NCBI RefSeq assembly: GCF_000739555.1
Contig: NZ_BBJN01000002.1
Span: 35,564 to 99,563 of the forward strand
Direction of reading: 5' to 3'
Length of the DNA stretch: 64,000 nt
DNA from: Halolamina rubra
GTDB taxonomy: Archaea; Halobacteriota; Halobacteria; Halobacteriales; Haloferacaceae
The position numbers and the translations under genes were made by a program. How positions within the stretch are numbered: the first letter of the stretch is position 1; every line of letters starts with the position of its first letter. Positions 1 through 7,785 of this stretch are shown in pieces. Under the pieces are notes generated by a model. The model saw nothing but the letters and a program-made list of their open reading frames with translations. It was not told the origin of the DNA and did no database searches.

Positions 1-116
1 ACCAGAACGCGGACGGCACCGTCGACGTGCCCGAGGCCCTCCAGCCGTACATGGGCGGCCAGGAGGTCATCGAGGGGCAGGAGCCGGTCGGCGAGAGCGC
101 GGTGGGGGACGAGTAA
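1..116 (+). CDS. serS: Seryl-tRNA synthetase, C-terminal fragment
   Basis: This is the 3' end of a gene that begins before the window. The visible 37 residues read QNADGTVDVPEALQPYMGG and continue to an acidic tail ending in GDE and TAA. The 'vPeaLqPYmGG.eVi' pattern is the C-terminal signature of class II seryl-tRNA synthetases, which charge tRNA-Ser in the cytoplasm. The catalytic motifs are outside the window, so the call rests on this tail alone. It reads toward the SnoaL-like gene on the opposite strand. Confidence 0.8.
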   Translation, partial: QNADGTVDVPEALQPYMGGQEVIEGQEPVGESAVGDE

Positions 117-377
117 CGGGACAGGCAAACTTCGCGAGGGAGTTAGCGACCGAGCGGAGGCAAACAGTCCCGGGTAACGAACGGCGAGCGGTAGCGAGCG
201 TGAGTAGAACGAGGCTGGAGCAACGCGGGACCGCCGGGCCCGCGAGCAGCCGGCGACGGAGCCCCCGCGAACTGGAGGGGAGGATCCACGCGGTCAGGAA
301 CTGCGTTTCAGTTCACAGAGCCGCGGCATCGGCTCCTTGCGGCGGCACAGAGGCCGCCGCCGGTCGCGCGCCGCGGC
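117..377. other. Convergent intergenic region
   Basis: No gene is seen here. The 261 bases separate the ends of serS (plus strand) and the SnoaL-like gene (minus strand). A GC-rich hairpin at 224-244 (CGCGGG paired with CCCGCG) could end serS transcription. The double-hairpin repeat at 318-379 fills the right end. Confidence 0.5.
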
Positions 378-379
378 TC
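318..379 (-). repeat. Double-hairpin repeat, copy 1
   Basis: The outer 10-bp stem is perfect: GAGCCGCGGC at 318-327 pairs with GCCGCGGCTC at 370-379. Read on the minus strand, the outer stem is followed by the linker GCGCGACC, an inner stem GCGGCGGC/GCCGCCGC closing on a CTCTGT loop, and the linker GGAGCCGAT. The same layout recurs at 12.1, 31.8, 33.2-33.5 and 46.5 kb with different stem sequences. The right end overlaps the stop codon of the SnoaL-like gene. It may act as a bidirectional terminator or be a dispersed element. Confidence 0.75.
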
Positions 380-728
380 ATTTGGTAAACGTCCGTAGCT
401 CGACGATTTCCCCGTCCTCCACGCTGAACAGGTCGACGAACGCGAACAGCTCCTCGCCGTCCTCGCCGAACAGTCGCCCGTGGGCCGCGACCTCGCGCCC
501 GCGGGCGTCGTCGGCGTCGACGGCCGGGCGGAACAGCGTATCCACCGCGTGGACCGTGTCGGTGCGGGGTCGCTCGGTCATCATGAACTCGACGAACCGG
601 TCGCGCCCCTCGAAGCTCCTGTCGCCCCGTTCCTGGCGGAACTCGGGGGCCAGCACGCTCTCGAGGCCCTCGGCGTCCATCGCGTCGACGGCCTCGTAGT
701 AGCGCTCGACCAACTCTGTGTGGCTCAT
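378..728 (-). CDS. SnoaL-like nuclear transport factor 2-fold protein
   Basis: This 116-residue protein has the size and fold signature of the SnoaL/NTF2-like superfamily. It has an N-terminal helix pair ([18 protein letters not shown]), then '[23 protein letters not shown]', then alternating strands ending in '[20 protein letters not shown]'. Members are small cone-shaped barrels, used either as enzymes (isomerases, cyclases) or as ligand-binding domains, and sequence alone does not give the substrate. The start is the ATG at 728. An in-frame extension upstream runs antisense into tsr3 and is not credible. The gene stands alone, divergent from tsr3. Confidence 0.75.
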   Translation of the reverse strand: MSHTELVERYYEAVDAMDAEGLESVLAPEFRQERGDRSFEGRDRFVEFMMTERPRTDTVHAVDTLFRPAVDADDARGREVAAHGRLFGEDGEELFAFVDLFSVEDGEIVELRTFTK

Positions 729-797
729 ACGCCACGTCGGGGGAGCGGCCCCAAGAAGGGTCGGGGAGCATTTGTCGCTCGGGCGCCGAGCCCGGGT

Positions 798-1295
798 GTG
801 GACCTGCACGTCCGGTACGAGGGCGACGACGACCCCGAGAAATGTACCGCCCGGAAGCTCGCGCGGTTCGACCTCGCGGAACTCCACCGCTCGGACCGCG
901 CGACACCCTACGGGGTGGTGCTCAACCCCCACGCCGAGCGCGCGCTGTCGCCCGCCGACCGCGAGGCCGCCGAGCACGCGCTGGTCGCGCTCGACTGCTC
1001 CTGGGAGTCCGCCGGCGAGAAGCAGTTCACCATCGACGGCGACCACCGCGCGCTGCCGTACCTCGTCGCCGCCAACCCCGTGAACTTCGGGAAGCCGATG
1101 CAGCTCACGACCGTCGAGGCGTTCGCGGGCGCGCTGGTGATCCTCGGCGAGGCCGACCACGCCGAGCGGATCCTCTCGAAGTTCACCTGGGGCGAGACGT
1201 TCCTCGAACTCAACGAGGAGCCGCTGCGGCGCTATTCGGAGTGCGAGGACTCGGCGGCGGTCGTGGCGATCCAGCAGGAGTATCTGGATCGATAA
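798..1295 (+). CDS. tsr3: Tsr3-type 18S/16S rRNA aminocarboxypropyltransferase
   Basis: The 165-residue product matches the DUF367/Tsr3 family. It starts '[20 protein letters not shown]', followed by '[15 protein letters not shown]', 'ALDCSWE', '[18 protein letters not shown]' and '[12 protein letters not shown]'. Tsr3 transfers the 3-amino-3-carboxypropyl group of SAM to a hypermodified uridine in the decoding region of small-subunit rRNA. The '[13 protein letters not shown]' and 'E(A/S)' helix motifs are the characteristic SAM-binding part. The GTG at 798 is chosen because the family begins at this residue; longer in-frame extensions run antisense through the SnoaL gene. The gene is a single unit, divergent from SnoaL by 69 bp. 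Confidence 0.88.
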   Translation: MDLHVRYEGDDDPEKCTARKLARFDLAELHRSDRATPYGVVLNPHAERALSPADREAAEHALVALDCSWESAGEKQFTIDGDHRALPYLVAANPVNFGKPMQLTTVEAFAGALVILGEADHAERILSKFTWGETFLELNEEPLRRYSECEDSAAVVAIQQEYLDR

Positions 1296-1390
1296 ACCAC
1301 ATTTAGCGATACAGAATCTTTGGGTCGGCCTCCCTCCGGCCTGTTCACCCCACCAGTCAACTTACCTGCGGCGCCCCGTTACCGAGAGAC

Positions 1391-2560
1391 ATGGCGAGCT
1401 TCCAGATCGGGCGGATCTACGGGATCCCGATCAAGATCGACGTGACGTTCCTGTTGGTGCTACCGCTGTTCGCGTGGGTGATCGGCTCGCAGGTCGGCTT
1501 CTGGGTCGACATCCTCGGCATCCTGCCCTCGAGCGTGCCCGGCGAGGCGCCGTTGACCGCGGGGAACACGCCGTGGCTCATCGGCGCCGCGTCGGCGATC
1601 GGGCTGTTCGTCGGCGTGCTCCTGCACGAGCTCGGCCACTCGCTGGTCGCGATGCGCTACGGCTTCGAGATCGACTCGATCAAGCTCTGGCTGCTCGGCG
1701 GCGTCGCCCAGTTCACCGAGATGCCCGAGGACTGGAGACAGGAGTTCACGGTCGCCGTCGCCGGCCCGATCGTGAGCGTGCTCGTGGGCGTCGTCTCCTA
1801 CGGCGTGTTCACCACGATCCCGGCCGAGCTCCCGGCCGTGCAGTTCGTGTTCGGCTACCTCGCGCTGGTGAACGTGATGCTGGCGGTGTTCAACATGCTT
1901 CCCGGGTTCCCGATGGACGGCGGGCGCGTGCTGCGCGCGCTGCTTGCGCGGAACCGCTCGCACGTCCGCGCGACCCAGATCGCGACGACGGTCGGCAAGG
2001 GGTTCGCGATCCTGATGGGGTTCGTCGGCCTGATCGGCTTCGACCTGATCCTGCTTGCGATCGCCTTCTTCATCTACATGGGCGCCTCGAGCGAGGCCCA
2101 GCGCAGCGTGCTGAAGGCGGCGTTCGAGGGCGTCACCGTCCGGGAGATCATGACCCCCGCCGCCGAGCTCCAGACCGTCGACGAGGAGACGACGATCGCC
2201 GAGCTCATCCAGCGGATGCTGCGCGAGCGCCACGTCGGCTACCCCGTGATGCGCAACGGGGAGTTCGTCGGCATGGTCACCCTGGACGACACCCAGTCGG
2301 TGCCGGAAGTCGAGCGCGACGCCTACCGCGTCGAGGACGTGATGAACTACGACACCCCGACGCTCTCACCCGACAGCGAGGTGATGGACGCCCTCGACGC
2401 GCTGCAGTCCCACCGCACCGGGCGGCTTCCCGTCGCCGACAGCGAGGGGAACATCGTCGGGCTGCTCTCCCAGACCGACCTCGTGATGGCGTTCAACATC
2501 TCCCAGAGCAGCGGCGGGCTCGCCGGGCTGGGCGGCGAGGAGCTGCGCCCGCGCTCGTAG
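1391..2560 (+). CDS. Membrane zinc metalloprotease (site-2 protease, M50) with two CBS domains
   Basis: The protein has 389 residues. Several membrane segments carry the intramembrane M50 active site: HELGHS at residues 79-84 and the third zinc ligand Asp in FPMDGG near residue 176. A CBS pair follows (about 255-310 and 318-370; 'VREIMTPAAELQTV' and 'VEDVMNYDTPTLSPD'). S2P enzymes cleave transmembrane helices of regulatory proteins, and CBS pairs commonly sense adenylyl ligands, so ligand-controlled proteolysis is likely. The substrate is unknown. The C-terminal tail is Gly/Ser-rich. It is followed two bases later by the convergent end of glnK, so no terminator space is left between them. Confidence 0.9.
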   Translation: MASFQIGRIYGIPIKIDVTFLLVLPLFAWVIGSQVGFWVDILGILPSSVPGEAPLTAGNTPWLIGAASAIGLFVGVLLHELGHSLVAMRYGFEIDSIKLWLLGGVAQFTEMPEDWRQEFTVAVAGPIVSVLVGVVSYGVFTTIPAELPAVQFVFGYLALVNVMLAVFNMLPGFPMDGGRVLRALLARNRSHVRATQIATTVGKGFAILMGFVGLIGFDLILLAIAFFIYMGASSEAQRSVLKAAFEGVTVREIMTPAAELQTVDEETTIAELIQRMLRERHVGYPVMRNGEFVGMVTLDDTQSVPEVERDAYRVEDVMNYDTPTLSPDSEVMDALDALQSHRTGRLPVADSEGNIVGLLSQTDLVMAFNISQSSGGLAGLGGEELRPRS

Positions 2561-2561
2561 G

Positions 2562-2915
2562 CTACACCGCCTCGGGCCCCTCCTTCCCGGTCCGGATCTG
2601 GACCGCGTGACTGACCGGGATCACGAACACTTTCCCGTCGCCCTTCTCGCCGGTGTGGGCGGCGTCGCGGATCGCGTCGACGACGGCCGCCGTGGGCGCG
2701 TCGGCGACGACGCACTCGATCTTGGCTTTCTCGTGGAGGTCGACCGTGTACTCCTCGCCGCGCCACTGCTCGGTTTTCGCCGGCTGGGAGCCCCGGCCGG
2801 TGACCTCCGTCACCGTCAGCGAGGGGGCGCCGACCTCCGCCAGCGCCGCCTTCACGTCGCCGACTTTCTCCCGACGGATCACCGCGACGACCATCTCCAC
2901 GTCGGCGTCACTCAT
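2562..2915 (-). CDS. glnK: PII-family nitrogen regulatory protein GlnK/GlnB
   Basis: This 117-residue PII signal protein shows the N-terminal strand '[20 protein letters not shown]', a T-loop containing [10 protein letters not shown] with the conserved Tyr, and the C-terminal nucleotide-binding strand '[14 protein letters not shown]'. PII trimers bind ATP/ADP and 2-oxoglutarate and plug ammonium channels when nitrogen is plentiful. The start is the ATG at 2915 (MSDADVEM); a GTG three codons upstream is possible. The start overlaps the end of amt by 8 bases, so the two are cotranscribed and probably translationally coupled, the usual amtB-glnK arrangement. Confidence 0.92.
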   Translation of the reverse strand: MSDADVEMVVAVIRREKVGDVKAALAEVGAPSLTVTEVTGRGSQPAKTEQWRGEEYTVDLHEKAKIECVVADAPTAAVVDAIRDAAHTGEKGDGKVFVIPVSHAVQIRTGKEGPEAV

Positions 2916-4308
2916 CGGCCCCACCCCCGTCGACCGCGGCGTCGTCGCGGATCGGCTCCCCCATCGGGACGCCGCCGTCGGTCTCGACGCTGCCGCCGTC
3001 GGCGGCCACCGTCGGCTCGGGGCCGCCGTCGCCGGTGAACTCGGGGTACACCGAGACGCCGTGTTCCCCCTCGTCGAGGCCGAGCTCCTCCGCCTCCTCG
3101 CTCACGCGCAGGCCGAACAGCGCGTCGGCGACCGCGAACGCCGCCGCACTGCCGACGACCGCCCAGGTGCCGACGACCGCGACGCCGACGAGCTGCATCA
3201 GGAGCTGATCGACGCCGAGGAACGACCACGAGCCGCCCTCGACGCCGAAGACCGGGATCAGAATCGTCCCCAGTGCGCCCGCGGCGCCGTGGACGGGGAA
3301 CACGCCGCAGACGTCGTCGATGCCCAGGTCGTCGACGACGAAGCGGTACGTCGGCAGCACGATCGCGCCGCCGAGGCCGCCGAGAACCAGCCCGCCCCAC
3401 CACGTCACGTGGGGGACGGCGCCGGTCACGGCGACCAGCCCCGCGAGCAGCCCGTTGGCGGTCCAGAGCGGGTCGGGCTTCCCCTGCCAGTACGCCGAGA
3501 CCGCCATCGCCGCCAGCGCGCCGGCGCCCATCCCGAGCGTGGTGTTGAGCGCGACGCGACCCAGCTGGGCGGTGAGCAGCTCGTTGCTGCCGTCGAAGAT
3601 CGCGGAGGTGCCGACGTTGAACCCGTACCAGCCGAACGCGAGGATCAGCGTCCCCAGCACGGCGAGCAGCATCGAGTGGCCCGGGATCGGCTGGCTGTCG
3701 CCGTGCTCGTCGAAGCGCCCCTTGCGCGGGCCGACCATGTACGCGCCGGTCAGCCCGGCGAGGCCGCCGAGCATGTGGACGACCGTCGCGCCGGCGAAGT
3801 CGAGGTAGCCGACGCCGAGCAGGTCGGCGACGAAGCCCGGGTTCTCCCCCGCGGCCAGCAGGCCGCCACCCCAGGTGATCCCGGTGGCGACGGGGTAGAT
3901 CACGGCGGTCATCGCCGCCGCGACGAACACGTACGCCCCGAACGACATCCGCTCGGCGACGGCGCCGGAGACGATCGTCGCGGCGGTCATCGCGAACACC
4001 GCGCCGACGAGCCAGCCGACCCACGCGCCCGAGTCCGAGAGGTACGCGAAGGCGCTCCCCACGTCGACCGCCGACGCGCTCGTCAGGCCGGCGACGACGG
4101 CCGAGAGGCCGAAGCCGACGACGAAGTACGCCAGCACGCCCAGCGTCCAGTCGGTCATGTTCTTCATCAGCACGTTGCCCGCGTTCTTCGCGCGGACCTG
4201 GCCGGCCTCCAGCAGCGCGAACCCCGGCTGCATGAAGAAGATCAGGAACGCCACCACCAGCGCCCAGACCGTGTTGATCCCGTCGGCGACGGCGGGTTCG
4301 ACGGGCAT
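2908..4308 (-). CDS. amt: Ammonium transporter Amt
   Basis: The 466-residue channel protein has about eleven membrane segments and the Amt family signatures: '[18 protein letters not shown]' in the first third, '[17 protein letters not shown]' with the family His, '[11 protein letters not shown]', and '[13 protein letters not shown]' with the second pore-lining His of the twin-His pair. It carries ammonium across the cytoplasmic membrane. The acidic 40-residue C-terminal tail is typical of haloarchaeal versions and contacts the PII partner encoded just downstream. The ATG at 4308 is preferred over the GTG at 4314 because a GGAGGTG Shine-Dalgarno sequence lies at 4316-4322, seven bases upstream of the ATG. 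Confidence 0.93.
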   Translation of the reverse strand: MPVEPAVADGINTVWALVVAFLIFFMQPGFALLEAGQVRAKNAGNVLMKNMTDWTLGVLAYFVVGFGLSAVVAGLTSASAVDVGSAFAYLSDSGAWVGWLVGAVFAMTAATIVSGAVAERMSFGAYVFVAAAMTAVIYPVATGITWGGGLLAAGENPGFVADLLGVGYLDFAGATVVHMLGGLAGLTGAYMVGPRKGRFDEHGDSQPIPGHSMLLAVLGTLILAFGWYGFNVGTSAIFDGSNELLTAQLGRVALNTTLGMGAGALAAMAVSAYWQGKPDPLWTANGLLAGLVAVTGAVPHVTWWGGLVLGGLGGAIVLPTYRFVVDDLGIDDVCGVFPVHGAAGALGTILIPVFGVEGGSWSFLGVDQLLMQLVGVAVVGTWAVVGSAAAFAVADALFGLRVSEEAEELGLDEGEHGVSVYPEFTGDGGPEPTVAADGGSVETDGGVPMGEPIRDDAAVDGGGADE

Positions 4309-4315
4309 CACCACA

Positions 4316-4322
4316 CACCTCC
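4316..4322 (-). promoter_or_regulatory. Shine-Dalgarno sequence for amt
   Basis: Read on the minus strand, GGAGGTG sits seven bases before the ATG at 4308 and only one base before the alternative GTG at 4314, so it decides the start. Haloarchaeal first genes are often leaderless, so a clear SD implies a leadered amt transcript. Confidence 0.6.
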
Positions 4323-4686
4323 GACTGTTTCGCGCGTTTCGCTTCGGTTTTCCACAGTTCTTCCGGAAAGACTACGACGTTCGTTTGCGTCTGCGGACGA
4401 GTTCGCGACGTTCGTTGACTCCATGTGCAGTCGACTCTCTGCGACCCGTGGTACCTAATCCCTTGGTTGCGTATCTAAATCTCTATGGTGAATATATGGA
4501 CAAACAGCCAGTAGTAGAGGTTTAACGGCGGTGTCTGTAGTGTAAAATCGTGATAGATACGGTGTTTCTTTGTCTCGTCGTCGGCGACCGATGTGGCGTC
4601 GTCGACGCCCGGGCCTGGCGGGCGCGGGCGACCGTTCACCGAACGGACGCGTTTTTACGCGCTGGGCGGCTACGCTCCCGTAATCA
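4323..4686. other. Divergent promoter region between amt and the Nog1-type GTPase
   Basis: There is no gene in these roughly 360 bases. The middle (about 4440-4580) is conspicuously AT-rich for this genome, as expected for a regulated promoter region of a nitrogen operon. A T-run (GTTTTTACGC, about 4650-4659) lies about 30 bases before the GTPase ATG and may be its TATA element. I could not assign a specific operator. Confidence 0.4.
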
Positions 4687-5652
4687 ATGACTTTCGAAGA
4701 TCTCCCGACCACGCCCCGGTCGGAGGAGCTCCTCGACAAGGCGTTCTCCCGGGCCGCCCGGACCGGACGCGCCAAGGAGCCCTACGAGGCCCAGGAGGCC
4801 ATGCTGCGCACCGCCGGGAACATCCTCTCGGACAACCTCCAGAACGTCGCGACCGCGTGGCCGGACTTCGACTACGTCGACCCGTTCTACTACGAGCTCG
4901 CCGACGCCATCGTCGACGTGGACCGCCTCCGGCAGGCGCTGAGCGAGGTGACCTGGGCCGGCAACCAGATCGAGGAGCTGCGCGACGAGTACGCCTCGAA
5001 GATCCGGAACAGCGACACCGAGACGGCGAAGAAACACCGCAAGCAGGCGTTCGCCCGGATGGCCGACATCATGGACGAGATCGAGGACGACCTGCTCGCC
5101 GTCGGCGAGGCCCGTGACGAGCTGAAGACGCTGCCGGACATCCGCCCCGACGAGCCCGCGATCGTCGTCGCCGGCTACCCCAACGTGGGGAAGTCCTCGT
5201 TCGTCAACGAGGTCACCAACGCGCGCAACGCGATCGAGTCCTACCCGTTCACGACGACGGCGGTTCACGTCGGCCACTTCGAGCACGACCGGATCCGCTA
5301 CCAGATCGTCGACACGCCGGGGCTGCTCGACCGCCCCGAGGACGAGCGCAACGACATCGAGGCCCAGGCCGTCTCCGCGCTGCGTCACCTCGCCGACGCC
5401 GTGCTGTTCGTCGTCGACGCCTCCGGCCAGTGCGGCTACCCGCTGCCGGCCCAGCTCGAGCTGCGGGACGAGCTCGCTGGGCAGTTCGACGCGCCGATGG
5501 TCACCGTCTGCAACAAGTCCGACGTGTCGACCGACGTCGACGCCGACGCCTACATGAGCGTGACCGAGGGCGAGAACGTCGACGACGTGCTCGACACGGT
5601 GGTCGCGGCCGTCGACTGGACGCCGGACATCCCGCCGTCGCGGAACGCCTGA
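4687..5652 (+). CDS. Nog1-type GTPase of the Obg family
   Basis: This 321-residue protein matches the archaeal Nog1 architecture. An N-terminal helical domain of about 150 residues (PRSEELLDKAFSRA and following) leads into a G domain with GYPNVGKSSF (G1), the TTT switch in 'YPFTTTAVHVGH' (G2), DTPG (G3), NKSD (G4) and a short C-terminus. Eukaryotic Nog1 works in 60S ribosome maturation, and the archaeal form is presumed to act in large-subunit assembly. The start follows the AT-rich spacer. Its 3' end overlaps the convergent DUF389 gene by about 100 bases on the opposite strand. Confidence 0.88.
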   Translation: MTFEDLPTTPRSEELLDKAFSRAARTGRAKEPYEAQEAMLRTAGNILSDNLQNVATAWPDFDYVDPFYYELADAIVDVDRLRQALSEVTWAGNQIEELRDEYASKIRNSDTETAKKHRKQAFARMADIMDEIEDDLLAVGEARDELKTLPDIRPDEPAIVVAGYPNVGKSSFVNEVTNARNAIESYPFTTTAVHVGHFEHDRIRYQIVDTPGLLDRPEDERNDIEAQAVSALRHLADAVLFVVDASGQCGYPLPAQLELRDELAGQFDAPMVTVCNKSDVSTDVDADAYMSVTEGENVDDVLDTVVAAVDWTPDIPPSRNA

Positions 5653-6995
5653 GCCGTCGACGCGCCGGCCGCCGAGTCCTCGCCCGCGGTATCGACGGCG
5701 ACGTAGCGCACCGACACCGCGACGCCCTCCCCGCTCCCCAGCCCCAGTGGCCCGTTCTCGATGGCGCCGATCCGCGCGGCCAGCCGCTCGGCCAGCGCCG
5801 GCGGCTCCTCCCCCGGCGGGTAGCCGACCGTCACCACCACGCGTTGGGGGCTCCGGAACGGGAACGCCGTCCCGGCCTCGACCTCGAAGTCGACCAGCGA
5901 CAGCGACGGTTCGCCAGCGAGCAGCGACGCTGTCTCCGCCCGGGCGTCGTCGGCGAACGCCGCGCGCTGGCTGGAGGCGTACGTCGCCCCCGCGAGCACG
6001 CTCGACAGCACCAGTATCGTCACCGCGAGCGCGCCGATGCGTTTGGCGGTGTCCTGGCGGGCCTCGCCCACGTCGAACCAGTCCTCGGGCTGGTACCCCT
6101 GGTACCAGAACGTCGCCAGCGCGACGAGGTTGATCGAGAGGAAGTTCACCGCCACCAGCACCGCCGAGCCGACGACCGCCTCCGGCCGCCCCCACGCGAT
6201 CCCGATCCCGACGACCGCGGTCGGCGGCACCAGCGCCGCGGCGATCATCACGCCCACGAGCGCCGAGGAGATCCCCGAGGAGAGCGAGAGCGCGCCCGCG
6301 ATCCCGGCCGCGAGCGCGACGACCAGCGAGGGGACCCCCGGCGAGAGTCGCTCGCGCACCTCGCCGATGGCGAACACCTCGCTCACGCCGAGGGGGACGA
6401 TGTTGCCGAAGCGTAACAGCCCCGCGAAGGCGGCGGCGCTGCCGACCGCCAGCACGGCGCCGACGGCTTGGAGCTTGATCCCCCGGACGAACAGCTCCTG
6501 GTCGTCGACGACCGAGCCGACGCTGGTCGCCATCGCCGGCCCGATCAGCGGCGCGATCACCATCGAGCCGACGACGACCGCGGGCGAGTCGATCAGCAGC
6601 CCGGCTGTCGCGACGACGGCGCTGATCGCGGTCATCACCACGAACGGCACCCAGTCCGGCGCCAGATCCGACGCCCGGGTGACCAGCTCGTCGCGGGCGA
6701 TGCGTTCGCCCTCCTCCCCCTCGGTCCACTCCTTCTCCAACTGTTCGTAGCGCTCGGAGACCACCGTCTCGGCGTCGAGCACCACCGTGTAGGCGTCGCG
6801 GTCGATCCCGGTCTCCTCCCTGAGCTGGTCCAACACCGGCTCGACGGCGTTGGTCGGGAGCGGGAACGACACCAGCCCGGTGTAGCGCCGGCCGCTGGTC
6901 TCGTCCGAGAGCGCGTAGTCGATCCCGTTGTCGTCCAGCACCGAGAGCACGGCCTCGCGCTTCCCGGCGGGGATCATCACCTGTACGAGTCGCAC
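5550..6995 (-). CDS. DUF389 (TIGR00341-type) membrane protein
   Basis: The 481-residue protein begins with a soluble ACT-like domain (RLVQVMIPAGKREAVLSVL, about residues 1-75). It then has a linker rich in Glu, and about seven membrane segments in the DUF389 core ('VVGSMVIAPLIGPAMATSVG', 'GVMIAAALVPPTAVVGIGIA'). A second soluble domain is at the C-terminus. The family is conserved in haloarchaea and some bacteria and its function is not established. The start is GTG at 6995. The last 34 residues are low-complexity Ser/Thr and lie antisense to the Nog1-type gene, so this tail may be recent or artefactual. An internal Gly/Pro-rich motif could line a permeation path, but that is speculation. Confidence 0.8.
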   Translation of the reverse strand: MRLVQVMIPAGKREAVLSVLDDNGIDYALSDETSGRRYTGLVSFPLPTNAVEPVLDQLREETGIDRDAYTVVLDAETVVSERYEQLEKEWTEGEEGERIARDELVTRASDLAPDWVPFVVMTAISAVVATAGLLIDSPAVVVGSMVIAPLIGPAMATSVGSVVDDQELFVRGIKLQAVGAVLAVGSAAAFAGLLRFGNIVPLGVSEVFAIGEVRERLSPGVPSLVVALAAGIAGALSLSSGISSALVGVMIAAALVPPTAVVGIGIAWGRPEAVVGSAVLVAVNFLSINLVALATFWYQGYQPEDWFDVGEARQDTAKRIGALAVTILVLSSVLAGATYASSQRAAFADDARAETASLLAGEPSLSLVDFEVEAGTAFPFRSPQRVVVTVGYPPGEEPPALAERLAARIGAIENGPLGLGSGEGVAVSVRYVAVDTAGEDSAAGASTAQAFRDGGMSGVQSTAATTVSSTSSTFSPSVTLM

Positions 6996-7121
6996 GGCTG
7001 TGTCTCTCGGGGACCGGGCAAATAGCCGGCGGTGGCGCCGACCATCGAGATTCGATATCGCTGTATGTGGTTTACACTGTAACCCGTGAGCGTTAACCCC
7101 GCGAACCGGCTACGGTCGGGC

Positions 7122-7745
7122 ATGCCTTTCGAGAACCGGCCGGACCGCGGGGACGAGGTCGTCCTCGTCGGCCGGTCGAACGTCGGGAAGTCGACCCTGA
7201 TGCGGGAGCTGACGGGCCACAGCTTCGACACCGGGGGGAAGCCCGGCGTCACTCGCCAGCCGAACCACTACGACTGGGCCGGCCCGGACTTCATGTTCAC
7301 CGACCTGCCGGGGTTCGGCTTCATGTCCGGGGTCGAGGAGGGGAAACGCGAGCAGATCAAGACCGACGTGGTGCGCTACGTCGAGGACAACGCCGAGAAC
7401 ATCCTCGCGGGCGTGCTGGTCGTCGACGGCAAAGCCGTCATCGACATCATCGACCGCCACCGCGGGAACGGCGAGATCCCCCACGACGTGGAGATGTTCC
7501 AGTTCCTGCAGGACGTGGGGATCGACCCCATCGTCGCGGTGAACAAGATGGACAAGGTCGACGACCGCGACGACCGGCTGGACGAGCTCTGCGATCGACT
7601 CGGGCTGTTCCCGCCGTGGCAGCAGTACCGGGAGACGATCTGTCCGATCACCGCGAAGACGGGCTCGATCGAACCGCTGGAGGACGCGCTGGCCCGACGG
7701 TTCCGCGACGCCAAGCGGGACGAGCTGCTGCAGTTCGTCAGCTGA
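7122..7745 (+). CDS. engB: EngB/YihA-type GTP-binding protein
   Basis: The product has 207 residues and a TrmE-Era-EngA-EngB G domain: [10 protein letters not shown] (G1, near residue 18), '[14 protein letters not shown]' (G2), [10 protein letters not shown] (G3), NKMDK (G4) and ITAKTG (G5). EngB proteins act in late large-subunit ribosome assembly. The ATG at 7122 ([18 protein letters not shown]) fits the family; a GTG 36 bases upstream would add residues not found in relatives. The gene stands just upstream of mutS, with a 40-bp gap. Confidence 0.9.
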   Translation: MPFENRPDRGDEVVLVGRSNVGKSTLMRELTGHSFDTGGKPGVTRQPNHYDWAGPDFMFTDLPGFGFMSGVEEGKREQIKTDVVRYVEDNAENILAGVLVVDGKAVIDIIDRHRGNGEIPHDVEMFQFLQDVGIDPIVAVNKMDKVDDRDDRLDELCDRLGLFPPWQQYRETICPITAKTGSIEPLEDALARRFRDAKRDELLQFVS

Positions 7746-7785
7746 GCGCGTAACGCTCTTCCGCCTCGGCCCCCCTCCTTCGGCC

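Noticed and set aside
2653..4458. A 601-codon open frame on the plus strand
   Set aside because: It is antisense to amt. Its Arg/His/Glu-rich repeats come from reading the membrane-protein codons backwards.
4684..6729. A 681-codon open frame on the minus strand
   Set aside because: It crosses both the Nog1-type GTPase and the DUF389 gene in shadow frames. Neither part matches a protein family.
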